Positions 50,022-58,561 of a DNA stretch of 64,000 bases are shown piece by piece. The notes under the pieces are model-generated. The model was given only the letters and a program-made list of their open reading frames with translations. It was not told the DNA's origin and made no database searches. The stretch comes from Allobosea sp. (GTDB lineage: Bacteria > Pseudomonadota > Alphaproteobacteria > Rhizobiales > Beijerinckiaceae), in contig JAAEQB010000090.1 of assembly GCA_024231975.1 (NCBI GenBank), positions 1-64,000 on the forward strand, written 5' to 3'. The position numbers and the translations under genes are program-made. Positions within the stretch are counted from its first letter, which is position 1; each line of letters begins with the position of its first letter.

Positions 50022-50050
50022 TTGACGATCAGGAAATTTCCGGCTACCGC
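50022..50050 (+). promoter_or_regulatory. Rightward prophage promoter (pR-like)
   Basis: TTGACG (50022-50027), 17-base spacer, then weak TACCGC (50045-50050). The spacer holds GGAAATTTCC, as in the leftward promoter. It reads into the gene at 50059. Confidence 0.5.
50032..50041. promoter_or_regulatory. Repressor operator, right region, perfect site
   Basis: GGAAATTTCC in the spacer of the rightward promoter. It mirrors the layout at 48631-48640. Confidence 0.7.
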
Positions 50051-50058
50051 TAGCGGCT

Positions 50059-50364
50059 ATGATGACGCTGATCGAACAAGTCGTGGCAGTGGCGACCGCC
50101 TATTGCGCTGCGGAGCAGGTCGAGGTCGGCCGCGCATCGTGGCGCGCCTTCGCTGAATCCAAGACGCTAGGCAACCTGATCGCGAGGAAGTCTTCCCCCA
50201 CCCTCGAGCGCGCCGACCGCGCGCTCTGGTGGTTCTCTGCGAACTGGCCCGCCGATGCCGAATGGCCGGCGGGCGTGCCGCGCCCCGATCCGAGCGCCGA
50301 GCCTAAAGCACCCCGACGTCGCCGCGAGACGGTCGCCGATCGGCTGGAGGCGAGGGTCGCCTGA
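50059..50364 (+). CDS. Small prophage protein in the cro position
   Basis: The 101-residue protein (LIEQVVAVATAYCAAEQVEV, ERADRALWWFSANWPADAEW) is the first rightward gene after the right operators, 17 bases from the perfect operator. The WFSxNWP pattern occurs in many alphaproteobacterial prophage proteins at the same place. A Cro-like repressor role is inferred from position, but no clear helix-turn-helix stands out. Confidence 0.65.
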   Translation: MMTLIEQVVAVATAYCAAEQVEVGRASWRAFAESKTLGNLIARKSSPTLERADRALWWFSANWPADAEWPAGVPRPDPSAEPKAPRRRRETVADRLEARVA

Positions 50365-50490
50365 TGTTGTTCGAAACGTGCCTTCATTGGTGGCCTCCGC
50401 CCTGATCTGACGGAAGCAGACTGACACCGACCGACCCTTCCCAACATGGGAAAGCCTGAAGCGCTTTCCCGTTGACAGCGGAGCTTTGCC

Positions 50491-50985
50491 ATGTCGCGGG
50501 CCATTACCGACGCCTGGTTCTTTCGCATCAAGGCCGCGACACGCGACGTCATCGTCCGCGTCGGCGGCGTGGTTCGCGCCGGCGAACTGACGCTGACCTC
50601 GAAGACAGAGGCGTCGCGCTGGCAAAGCGTCAATGACGAGGCGATCATCCCGCTCGCCGCCGTGCTGGCCCTGGAGGCCGAATGCGGCCTGCCGCTGATC
50701 ACCGAGGCGATGGCCGATCTTCAGGGCCGCAGGCTATCCGACGATATCGCCGCCGTCGATGCGAAGGCATGCATCGCCCGCGACAATGCCGAGGTGATGC
50801 GCAGGGCGGCGGAGGTGATGGCGGCGATGGCCGCCGCACTTGCCGACGGCACGGTGACCCCGGCCGAAGCCGAGCGTGTCGACCGCTCCGCCCGAGATCT
50901 CGACCAGGCTGTCGCCGATCTGCGCCGTAACCTCGCTTCGGTGCGCGCCGGCCGCCCGACGCTGCGCTCTGTCGGCGAGGGCTGA
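50491..50985 (+). CDS. CII-like phage regulator
   Basis: The 164-residue protein has a CII-type DNA-binding region (residues 10-75: RDVIVRVGGVVRAGELTLTS, ASRWQSVNDEAIIPL, VLALEAECGLPLITEAMADL) followed by a helical, Ala-rich tail. This matches the CII-like regulators of alphaproteobacterial prophages, which activate lysogeny genes in lambda. It sits 126 bases after the cro-position gene and 4 bases before the GcrA-like gene. Confidence 0.7.
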   Translation: MSRAITDAWFFRIKAATRDVIVRVGGVVRAGELTLTSKTEASRWQSVNDEAIIPLAAVLALEAECGLPLITEAMADLQGRRLSDDIAAVDAKACIARDNAEVMRRAAEVMAAMAAALADGTVTPAEAERVDRSARDLDQAVADLRRNLASVRAGRPTLRSVGEG

Positions 50986-50989
50986 TCCG

Positions 50990-51724
50990 ATGGCGGGCGC
51001 GGAGTGGAGCGACAAGCGTATCGGCACGCTGACGCGGATGGCGGCCGATCATCACACCGCCGCCGAGGTCGCTGTGCAGCTCGGCATCTCGCGCTCGGCC
51101 GTGCTCGGCAAGGCTAACCGCTTGGGCATCGTCTTTCGCGGCCGCCAGCCGGCTGCTGTGCCTGCAGAGACCGCGGCGCCTCCGAAGCCACAGGCCAGCC
51201 GGCCGGAGCCGCGCGAGTTCCCGAAGCCCGGGCGACGAGACGGCAGTGAGCCTTGTGGCGAATGCTACCTGAAGCAGGATGAAATCTGCGACATCTGCGG
51301 CGCGGCCCATGCGACGTCTCCTTCCGCCCGGCCGGGCAGGGATGATCGGGCGCCTGCGATCGATAAGGGCGGGCCGGCAGCCGAGCCGCCGGCCCGCCAG
51401 CCAGAGCAGCCCGCCGCCCCCGTGCCTGCGCCGCAGGTCCACGCCGGTGTGATCCAGCCGACACCGCCGGGCTGGCCGAAGCCGGCCGGGCCGCACGCCG
51501 TCTCGCTGCTGGATCTCCGGGACCATCATTGCCGCATGCCGCTCTTCGGGCCCTTGCAGCGCACCGGCCTGTTCTGCGGCGAGCCAGTCGAGCAGCCGGG
51601 CGGGAGCTGGTGCGCCGGCTGCCGGCCGCTGATCCGCGAGGGGCGCCCGGCGCTGCGCGGCGAGGCCGCCGAGGCGATGCGCGCCCGTTTCACCCGGCAG
51701 AGCAGTTCCGGAGCCTTCGCATGA
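50990..51724 (+). CDS. GcrA-like cell-cycle regulator, prophage version
   Basis: The 244-residue protein opens with the GcrA DNA-binding segment: WSDKRIGTLTRMAADHHTAA and VQLGISRSAVLGKANRLGI. The C-terminal GcrA-like block (HHCRMPLFGPLQRTGLFCG, GGSWCAGC) is present, with CxxC where canonical GcrA has CxxH. Between lies a Pro-rich linker with an extra CGECYLKQDEICDICG zinc-knuckle-like insert. GcrA recruits RNA polymerase to GANTC-methylated promoters in alphaproteobacteria, so this may steer host or phage transcription. Confidence 0.85.
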   Translation: MAGAEWSDKRIGTLTRMAADHHTAAEVAVQLGISRSAVLGKANRLGIVFRGRQPAAVPAETAAPPKPQASRPEPREFPKPGRRDGSEPCGECYLKQDEICDICGAAHATSPSARPGRDDRAPAIDKGGPAAEPPARQPEQPAAPVPAPQVHAGVIQPTPPGWPKPAGPHAVSLLDLRDHHCRMPLFGPLQRTGLFCGEPVEQPGGSWCAGCRPLIREGRPALRGEAAEAMRARFTRQSSSGAFA

Positions 51725-51987
51725 CCGCGCCGCCCACATTCGACGAGGTCGCTGCGCGCCTGAAGCTGGCTGCCGATACCGAACTGCTGGCGATCAACCA
51801 GCTCGAACTGGAGGCGTCGCGCGCCAGCGTCGTCGCGCCCGAACTCTACCGGTTGACCGTCGGCGAGGCCCGCCGCCAGGCGGAGGCGCTCGGCTTCGCC
51901 CATCGCGTCATGCTGCAGCTCGCGGCCCAGCCCGACATCTCGCGCATCCTCGGCCTCGGCCGGCCTCTCACTGGAGGCGCGGCATGA
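51721..51987 (+). CDS. Prophage hypothetical protein
   Basis: The 88-residue helical protein (FDEVAARLKLAADTELLAIN, VGEARRQAEALGFAHRVML) starts in a 4-base overlap with the GcrA-like gene and overlaps the next gene by 4 bases. No family recognised. Confidence 0.6.
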   Translation: MTAPPTFDEVAARLKLAADTELLAINQLELEASRASVVAPELYRLTVGEARRQAEALGFAHRVMLQLAAQPDISRILGLGRPLTGGAA

Positions 51988-52613
51988 ACCGGCCTGAAAC
52001 CGCCCCTGCCGACGAGAGCTTCCGCGCGCGGGTCGCGGCCCTCTATGGCGACGGCTTCTCGCCGCTGGAGATCGCCGAGCATCTCGGCCGCAAGCGCACC
52101 ACCGTCAATTCGGTGATCAACAAGCTGCGGGTGGGCGGCAAGCTGCCGCCGGCGCCGCAGCTGCAGCCGGGCACGCTCGCCGCCCGCGCCCTGGCGATGA
52201 TCGAGCTGGCCGGCGAGGAGGGCAGGCGGCCGAAGCTGCTCTGCGCCCTGCTCGACGCCAGCTCCGACGACATCGCCCGCGCCCTGCGCCGGCTGACCGC
52301 GCTCGGCCTGATCCGGCGCGAGGTCGACGGCCTGATCCTCGGCGCGGAGACCGAGCGGGCGCCCGAAACCCTGGGCGAGCGCCGGGCCGCGGCCGGGCCG
52401 CTGGCCAATGTCGTCAGCTACGCACTGACGCTGGTGCAGGCCGGCTCGCCGGGCCGCGCCGTCCTCTTCCTTCACCGCGCAGCCGAGCGCCTCGCGCCCG
52501 GCTCGCCCGAGGCGGTGAACCTGCTCGCGCTGGCCGACCTGATCGGCGGCAGCGAGGGCCGGACTTTTGCCGGGCGGATCGAGCGGATCGAGATCGATGG
52601 AGGCGAGGCATGA
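51984..52613 (+). CDS. Prophage helix-turn-helix protein
   Basis: The 209-residue protein has an N-terminal helix-turn-helix (ALYGDGFSPLEIAEHLGRKR, TTVNSVINKLRVGG, about residues 19-52), then a winged-helix-like segment (DIARALRRLTALGLIRREVD) and a helical C-terminus. Probably DNA-binding; target unknown. It overlaps both neighbours by 4 bases. Confidence 0.65.
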   Translation: MNRPETAPADESFRARVAALYGDGFSPLEIAEHLGRKRTTVNSVINKLRVGGKLPPAPQLQPGTLAARALAMIELAGEEGRRPKLLCALLDASSDDIARALRRLTALGLIRREVDGLILGAETERAPETLGERRAAAGPLANVVSYALTLVQAGSPGRAVLFLHRAAERLAPGSPEAVNLLALADLIGGSEGRTFAGRIERIEIDGGEA

Positions 52614-53275
52614 GCCTGAACCTGCTGGAACTGCGTGCGGCCAACCGGGCGCGCGATGCTGCATGGGTTTCGCCGGGCACGAAACTCAGCCTGACCTTCC
52701 GCGGCAATGAGCTGGCAGGGGAGATCGGCGAGGCCTGCAACGTCATCAAGAAGCTGGAGCGCGAGAGGCTCGGCCTGGTCGGGTCGCGCGCAACGGTCGA
52801 GGATCTGGCGGACGAGCTCGCCGACGGCGTGATCTGCATCGACTTGATCGCGATGGACCTCGGCATCGACCTCGGCGCGGTCGTCGTCCGCAAATTCAAC
52901 GAGACGTCGGTGAAGCGCGGCCTATCCACGATGCTGTTGCCGTCGCAGGCGGTGGCGGACGTGCTCGCCGAACGGCGCCGGCACGTCGAAGGCGAAGGCT
53001 GGACCGCCGAGCATGACGACGGCCACGACAAGGCCGAGATGGCCGCTGCGGCGCTAAACTACACCGCCGCAGCCGCAATCACTGTGGCGCTGGGCGGCGA
53101 CCGCTACAAGGCCGGTCCGCCGCTCGACAGCATGGGCTGGGCGATCGGCTGGCGCTGGGCGCCGAGCTGGTGGAAGCCCGGCCCCGTCCGCCGGATGCTG
53201 GTCAAGGCCGCGTCGCTGATCATCGCCGAAATCGAGCGGCTGGACCGCGCCGCCGCGCGCAAGGCCGGACGGTGA
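52610..53275 (+). CDS. MazG-like pyrophosphohydrolase with C-terminal phage domain
   Basis: The 221-residue protein has a MazG-like part (about residues 28-110): RGNELAGEIGEACNVIKKLERE with the E-x-x-E-x-x metal helix, then VEDLADELADGVICIDLIA with the D/E pair. The second part (EGEGWTAEHDDGHDKAEMAA, AALNYTAAAAITVA) is a phage-associated domain. MazG proteins clear (p)ppGpp or abnormal dNTPs. The fusion is an inference from one frame; the two parts are separated by a short linker. Confidence 0.75.
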   Translation: MSLNLLELRAANRARDAAWVSPGTKLSLTFRGNELAGEIGEACNVIKKLERERLGLVGSRATVEDLADELADGVICIDLIAMDLGIDLGAVVVRKFNETSVKRGLSTMLLPSQAVADVLAERRRHVEGEGWTAEHDDGHDKAEMAAAALNYTAAAAITVALGGDRYKAGPPLDSMGWAIGWRWAPSWWKPGPVRRMLVKAASLIIAEIERLDRAAARKAGR

Positions 53276-53475
53276 TAACCGCCGAGGTCATGGACGCCGT
53301 CGAGGTCGCGGCCGGCAGCGGCGACGGCACGATCATGGAGAGCGGGGCGCACCGCAGCGTCTCGCCCAGCCGCATCGCCGCCACCCGCAACACCATCCTG
53401 CGCTTCCTGGAGAACGTGCCGGAAGAGATGACCGCGCTCGAAATGCGCGAGGCGATCGAGGAGGCCGTGGAATGA
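53272..53475 (+). CDS. Small prophage protein, unknown
   Basis: The 67-residue protein starts at GTG 53272 within a GTGA overlap and ends in a helical acidic tail (ENVPEEMTALEMREAIEEAV). No family recognised. It overlaps the lipoprotein gene by 4 bases. Confidence 0.55.
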   Translation: MITAEVMDAVEVAAGSGDGTIMESGAHRSVSPSRIAATRNTILRFLENVPEEMTALEMREAIEEAVE

Positions 53476-53723
53476 TGAGAATCTCCGTTCTTGCCATCGT
53501 CGTGCTCGCCGCCGGATGCGCGCCGGCGGGGCAGCCTGTGCCGCGCGACCTCTTCGAGTTCAACGAGGCGAAGGTCTACGTAGATCGATTCACCGGGTGC
53601 CAATACCTGGTGATCACCAGCCGCGCGATCACCGCGCGCCTGGACGCGGCAGGGCGTCCTATGTGCCGGCCGGTACATGCTCCTTCCCTGAGCCGCCGCA
53701 CGATGCAGGCGCGCGATGCGTGA
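53472..53723 (+). CDS. Prophage-encoded lipoprotein, DUF6440-like
   Basis: The 83-residue protein starts MMRISVLAIVVLAAGC, a short signal peptide with a lipobox (Cys 16), and contains VYVDRFTGCQYLVITSRA, which resembles the DUF6440 motif. It overlaps the methyltransferase gene by 8 bases. Lysogenic conversion or exclusion functions are possible for such lipoproteins; nothing proves one. Confidence 0.7.
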   Translation: MMRISVLAIVVLAAGCAPAGQPVPRDLFEFNEAKVYVDRFTGCQYLVITSRAITARLDAAGRPMCRPVHAPSLSRRTMQARDA

Positions 53724-55695
53724 GCTGATCGTCGATTCCTTCGCCGGGGGCGGCGGGGCTTCCACCGGGATCGAGTTGGCGCTCGGCCGCTCGCCCGACA
53801 TCGCCATCAACCACGATGCCGAGGCGCTGGCGCTGCACCGGATCAACCATCCGGAGACGCTGCACCTGCCGCACAATGTCTGGAAGGTCGACCCTGTCGC
53901 CGTCACGGGCGGGCGGCCCGTCGGGCTGCTCTGGGCCTCGCCCGACTGCAAGCACTTCTCGAAGGCCAAGGGCGGCCGGCCGGTGAAGCGCAACATCCGC
54001 GATCTCGCCTGGGTGGTGGTGCGCTGGGCGCGGCAGGTCAGGCCGCGCGTGATCATCCTCGAGAATGTCGAGGAGTTCCGCGACTGGGGGCCGATCTCCG
54101 AAGACGGCCAACCCTGCAAGGAACGGAAGGGCCAGACCTTCAAGCGCTGGGAGGGCGAGCTGAAGCGGCTCGGCTACAAGGTCGAGCATCGCGAGCTGCG
54201 CGCCTGCGACTATGGCGCGCCGACGATCCGCAAGCGGCTCTTCCTGATCGCGCGCCGCGATGGGCAGCCGATCATCTGGCCGAAGCCGACGCATGGCCGG
54301 CCCGATGATGTCGAGGTGATCGCCGGGACGAAGCTGCCCTGGCACACGGCCGCCAGCATCATCGACTGGTCGCTGCCCTGCCATTCGATCTTTCTCAGCC
54401 GCGAGGAAGGGCGCGCCGTCGGCGTCAACCGGCCGCTCGCCGAAGCGACCATGGCGCGCATCGCGCGCGGGGTGAAACGCTATGTGATCGACGCGGCGAA
54501 GCCTTTCGTGGTTCGCACGGACATGGCGAGCGCCGCGGCGCGCAACGGCCTGCACGGGGTCGACGAGCCGATCCGCACCATGACGACCGGCGGCAGCTTT
54601 GCGCTCGCCACGCCCTTCGTGACAAAGTTCCGGGCCAACAGCGTCGGTTCCTCACTCGACGAGCCGCTGCATACGGTGACCGCCAATGGCGAGAACCGGA
54701 CGCGGCCGGGCGGCTGCGCGCCGCTCGGGCTGGTCGCGCCGATCCTGGCCGGCTGCGGCGGCCGGGCCGGCCAGTCGCGCGAGCGCTCAGCTGACGAACC
54801 GACGGCGACGGGCACGGCGAAGGCCGATGTCTGCCTCGTCGCGCCGGTGCTGACCTATGCCCAGCAGGGCGGCGGCGTGCGCGACCCGCAGGATCCGCAT
54901 TCGACGATCTGCGCCTCGCCGAAGGACCAGAACGCGCTGATCGGCTGCACGCTGGTCCAGACCGGCTATGGCGAGCGAGAGGGGCAGGAGCCGCGCGCGC
55001 TCGATCCGGAGGCGCCGCTCGGCACCGTCGTCGCGGGCGGCGTCAAGCATGCGGCCGTCGCCGCCTTCCTCGCCCAGCACAACACCGGCGTGGTCGGTCA
55101 TTCGCTCGACAAGCCGGTCTCGACCCTGACCGCCGGCGGCGCCTTCGGCATGCCGCAGCAGGCGCTGGTGGCCTCGCATGTGCTGAACATGAAGGGCTCG
55201 GAGCGAGCGGACTATCCGGCCGAGCATCCGATTCCGACGATCTGCGCCCACACCACGCACGCCGCCGAGGTCCGCGCCTTCCTGATCAAGTATTACGGCA
55301 CAGGCGACGGGCAGGAATGCTCCGAGCCGATGCACACGGTGGTGACGAAGGACCGCTATGGCCTCGTCACGGTCGATATCGGCGGCGAGCCGTATGTTAT
55401 CGCCGATATCGGCATGCGCATGCTCTCGCCGCGCGAGCTCTACCGGGCGCAGGGGTTTCCCGAGAGCTACATCATCGATCGCGGCATGCGCGTCGAGCCG
55501 CTGCCGGAAGGCTGGGGCGACGACGGCCCGGCCGAGATCGTGCCGATCACCAAGACGGCGCAGGTGCGCATGTGCGGCAACAGCGTCTGCCCGCCGCTGG
55601 CCCGCGCGCTCGTCTCGGCGAACTACCAGCCGCGCGAGGCGCCGCGGCGCGCGCTGGCGGAGCTGCCGCTGTTCCCGATGGAGGCGGCGGAGTGA
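53716..55695 (+). CDS. C5 DNA cytosine methyltransferase with repeated-module insert
   Basis: The 659-residue enzyme has motif I DSFAGGGGASTG, the catalytic block with Cys78 in WASPDCKHFSKAKG, motif VI ENV (116-118), motif VIII IRKRLFLIARR, and C-terminal motifs IX/X (SPRELYRAQGFPESYI; MCGNSVCPPLARAL). Between the two catalytic parts, residues 283-550 hold about eight units of 30-45 residues with the core xEPxxTxTxxG (DEPIRTMTTGG, DEPLHTVTANG, DKPVSTLTAGG, EPMHTVVTKD). This region is normally the target-recognition domain. Most likely a phage-encoded methylase that protects DNA; specificity is unknown. Confidence 0.88.
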   Translation: MRELIVDSFAGGGGASTGIELALGRSPDIAINHDAEALALHRINHPETLHLPHNVWKVDPVAVTGGRPVGLLWASPDCKHFSKAKGGRPVKRNIRDLAWVVVRWARQVRPRVIILENVEEFRDWGPISEDGQPCKERKGQTFKRWEGELKRLGYKVEHRELRACDYGAPTIRKRLFLIARRDGQPIIWPKPTHGRPDDVEVIAGTKLPWHTAASIIDWSLPCHSIFLSREEGRAVGVNRPLAEATMARIARGVKRYVIDAAKPFVVRTDMASAAARNGLHGVDEPIRTMTTGGSFALATPFVTKFRANSVGSSLDEPLHTVTANGENRTRPGGCAPLGLVAPILAGCGGRAGQSRERSADEPTATGTAKADVCLVAPVLTYAQQGGGVRDPQDPHSTICASPKDQNALIGCTLVQTGYGEREGQEPRALDPEAPLGTVVAGGVKHAAVAAFLAQHNTGVVGHSLDKPVSTLTAGGAFGMPQQALVASHVLNMKGSERADYPAEHPIPTICAHTTHAAEVRAFLIKYYGTGDGQECSEPMHTVVTKDRYGLVTVDIGGEPYVIADIGMRMLSPRELYRAQGFPESYIIDRGMRVEPLPEGWGDDGPAEIVPITKTAQVRMCGNSVCPPLARALVSANYQPREAPRRALAELPLFPMEAAE

Positions 55696-58319
55696 ACGCG
55701 CACGCGGATCCCTATCGCGCCTTCCTCGAGGCGAAGATCAGGCTGGCGCCGGCCGTCGGTTTCGAGATCGACGACGGCGAGATCAACCCGCTGCTGCTGC
55801 CGCACCAGCGCGCCATCGTGCGCTGGGCCGTGCGCGGCGGGCGGCGGGCGATCTTCTGCGCCTTCGGCCTCGGCAAGACCTTCATGCAGATCGAGGTCTC
55901 GCGCATCATGCTCGGCAGGATCCTGCGCGAGGACGGCCGGCAGGGGCGCGCGCTGATCGTGCTGCCGCTCGGCGTGCGGCAGGAATTCCGGCGCGACGCG
56001 CATGTGCTCGCGACCGGGGAGCACGAGCGCATCACCGAAGCGCAGCGGGCGCAGCTGATGGGGTGGCTGGACGGGCATCCGGAGCGGGCGCCCTCGGTGC
56101 GCTTCATCCGCCGCAGCGAGGATGTCGACGAGCCCGGTATCTACCTGACCAATTATGAGAGCGTGCGCGACGGCAAGCTCGATCCGGCGCTGTTCGATGT
56201 CGCCTGCCTCGACGAGGCGAGCGTGCTGCGCAGCTACGGCAGCAAGACCTTCCAGACCTTCCTTTCGCTGTTCGCCGGCGTCCGCTTCCGGTTCGTCGCC
56301 ACCGCCACGCCCTCGCCGAACCGGACGAAAGAGCTGATCCACTACGCCGGCTTCCTCGGTGTGATGGACACCGGGCAGGCCCTGACCCGCTTCTTCCAGC
56401 GCGACAGCGAGAGCGCCGGAAACCTCACCCTCTATCCGCATAAGGAACGTGAGTTCTGGCTCTGGGTGAACAGCTGGGCCTGCTTCGTGCAGCGGCCTTC
56501 CGATCTCGGCTTCAGCGACGAAGGGTATGACCTGCCGCCATTGAAGGTGACCTGGCACGAGGTCGAGACCAATCTCGCCGATGCCGGCTATGAGCGCGAC
56601 GGCCAGGGCATTCTGTTCCGCGACGGCGCGCGCGGGCTGATGCAGGAGGCGAAGGAGCGCCGCGACACGCTGCCGGCCCGCATCGCCAAAATGGTCGAGA
56701 TCATCGCGGCCGATCCCGAAGCTCACCGGCTGCTCTGGCACGACCTCGAGGATGAGCGCCGGGCGATCGAGAAAGCCGTGCCGGGCGTGCGCAGCGTCTA
56801 CGGCACGCAGGATCTCGACGTCCGCGAGCAAACCATCGTCGACTTCTCCGACGGCAAGTTCCGGCACCTGGCGGCGAAGCCGATCATCGCCGGCTCCGGC
56901 TGCAACTTCCAGCGACACTGCCACAAGGCCGTGTTCGTCGGCGTCTCGCACAAGTTCAACGACTTCATCCAGGCGGTGCACCGCATCGCCCGTTTCCTCC
57001 AGGCCCATGCCGTCGAGATCGACATCATCCACGCGGAATCCGAGCGCGAGGTGGTGCGCGACCTCATGGCGAAATGGGCCGAACACGACAGGCTCGTCGC
57101 GACCATGTCCGAGATCATCAGGGAATATGGGCTAGACCCGCTCAACTTCTCCGCCGAGCTGACCCGCGCCATCGGCGTCGAGCGGATCGAGGCCCGCGGC
57201 GAAGGCTGGCAGGTGGCCAACAATGACTGCGTGATCGAGGCGCGCAGCATGACGGAAAACTCGGTCGACCTGATCGTGACCTCGATCCCGTTCAGCAACC
57301 ACTATGAGTACACGCCGAGCTATAACGACTTCGGCCATACCGACAATGACGGCCATTTCTTCGCGCAGATGGACCATCTGACGCCGGAGCTGATCAGGAT
57401 CCTGAAGCCCGGCCGGCTCGCCTGTATCCACGTCAAGGACCGGATCCTGTTCGGCAACGTCACCGGGCTCGGCTTCCCGACGGTGAACCCGTTCCATGCC
57501 GACTGCATCGCCCATTACCGCCGGCACGGGCTGGCTTATCTCGGCCTGATCTATGTCGACACCGACGTGGTGCGCGAGAACAACCAGACCTATCGCCTCG
57601 GCTATACCGAGATGCGCAAGGACGGAACGAAGATGGGCGTCGGCTCGCCGGAGTTCGTGCTGCTGTTCCGCAAGGTGCAGAGCGACCGCTCCAAGGGCTA
57701 TGCCGACGATCCCGTGCAGAAGCGGATCGAGGATTACAGCCTCGCCCGCTGGCAGCTCGACGCACATGCGCGCTGGCGCTCCTCCGGCAACCGCCTGCTG
57801 ACGCCGCAGGAGCTGATGGCGATCGACCCGAAGCTGCTGCCGAAGGTGTTCCGCGAGGCCAGCGCCGGCGCGGTATACGATTTCGAGACGCATCTTAGGA
57901 TCGGCGAGGCGCTGGAGAGCCGCCAGCGCCTGCCCTCGATCTACATGGCGCTTATGCCCGGCACGAACCGTGATGACGTCTGGTGCGACGTCAATCGGAT
58001 GCTAACCCTCAACACCGAGCAGGCGGCGAAGGGGCGGGAGCAGCATGTCTGCCCGCTGCAGTTCGACATCGTCGACCGCTGCATCGCGCGCTGGAGCGAG
58101 CCGGGCGAACTGGTCTTCGACCCGTTCGGCGGGCTCTTCACCGTGCCGATGCGGGCGCTGCTCGCTGGCCGGCGCGGCCGCGCGGCCGAGCTGAACCCCG
58201 GCTACTTCCTCGACGGCGTCAAGGTGCTGGAAGCGACCGAGCGCAAGATGTCGACCGCGACGCTGTTCGACCTCGGCGAGGCCGAAGGCTGGCTGCCGGC
58301 GGAAGGAGCGGCGGCGTGA
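55692..58319 (+). CDS. Helicase-DNA methyltransferase fusion
   Basis: The 875-residue protein joins an SF2-type helicase module (Walker A AFGLGKTFMQ, Lys62; DEAS box 174-177; late GSGCNFQRHCHKAVFVG and VHRIARFLQAHAVE) to a beta-class amino-methyltransferase module. The latter has SIPF (531-534) in place of the usual D/N/S-PP-Y/F, and FDPFGGLFTVPMRAL (Asp810) as the SAM motif. Order (catalytic motif before SAM motif) is that of the beta class. It starts with GTG 55692 overlapping the C5 methylase stop. Function could be an N6-adenine or N4-cytosine modification coupled to translocation. Confidence 0.82.
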   Translation: MNAHADPYRAFLEAKIRLAPAVGFEIDDGEINPLLLPHQRAIVRWAVRGGRRAIFCAFGLGKTFMQIEVSRIMLGRILREDGRQGRALIVLPLGVRQEFRRDAHVLATGEHERITEAQRAQLMGWLDGHPERAPSVRFIRRSEDVDEPGIYLTNYESVRDGKLDPALFDVACLDEASVLRSYGSKTFQTFLSLFAGVRFRFVATATPSPNRTKELIHYAGFLGVMDTGQALTRFFQRDSESAGNLTLYPHKEREFWLWVNSWACFVQRPSDLGFSDEGYDLPPLKVTWHEVETNLADAGYERDGQGILFRDGARGLMQEAKERRDTLPARIAKMVEIIAADPEAHRLLWHDLEDERRAIEKAVPGVRSVYGTQDLDVREQTIVDFSDGKFRHLAAKPIIAGSGCNFQRHCHKAVFVGVSHKFNDFIQAVHRIARFLQAHAVEIDIIHAESEREVVRDLMAKWAEHDRLVATMSEIIREYGLDPLNFSAELTRAIGVERIEARGEGWQVANNDCVIEARSMTENSVDLIVTSIPFSNHYEYTPSYNDFGHTDNDGHFFAQMDHLTPELIRILKPGRLACIHVKDRILFGNVTGLGFPTVNPFHADCIAHYRRHGLAYLGLIYVDTDVVRENNQTYRLGYTEMRKDGTKMGVGSPEFVLLFRKVQSDRSKGYADDPVQKRIEDYSLARWQLDAHARWRSSGNRLLTPQELMAIDPKLLPKVFREASAGAVYDFETHLRIGEALESRQRLPSIYMALMPGTNRDDVWCDVNRMLTLNTEQAAKGREQHVCPLQFDIVDRCIARWSEPGELVFDPFGGLFTVPMRALLAGRRGRAAELNPGYFLDGVKVLEATERKMSTATLFDLGEAEGWLPAEGAAA

Positions 58320-58330
58320 GCCGGTTCAGC

Positions 58331-58558
58331 TCACTGGCGGATTCTCGCGACCGTCACGTCGACGACGCGCACCGGCATGCCCGTCTCGCGCGAGATCAGG
58401 TCGCGCCCGATCCGGCGGCGTTCGCCCGTCGCGAAATTCTCGGCGCCGGCCTGCGTATGCGTGTCGTGCTCGCGCGTCGCCCCGTCGGCATAGTGCGTCG
58501 TCACGCGCCATTCGCGCGGTGCGGCGGCGAGCGCCTCAAGTCTGGCTCGGATGTCCAT
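58331..58558 (-). CDS. Small prophage protein, unknown
   Basis: The 75-residue protein (MDIRARLEALAAAPREWRVT, GRDLISRETGMPVRVVDVTV) is basic and short. It follows the antitoxin gene by 3 bases on the same strand. Composition is that of a coding frame, but no family is recognised; it could be a third member of the toxin-antitoxin operon. Confidence 0.5.
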   Translation of the reverse strand: MDIRARLEALAAAPREWRVTTHYADGATREHDTHTQAGAENFATGERRRIGRDLISRETGMPVRVVDVTVARIRQ

Positions 58559-58561
58559 CGT

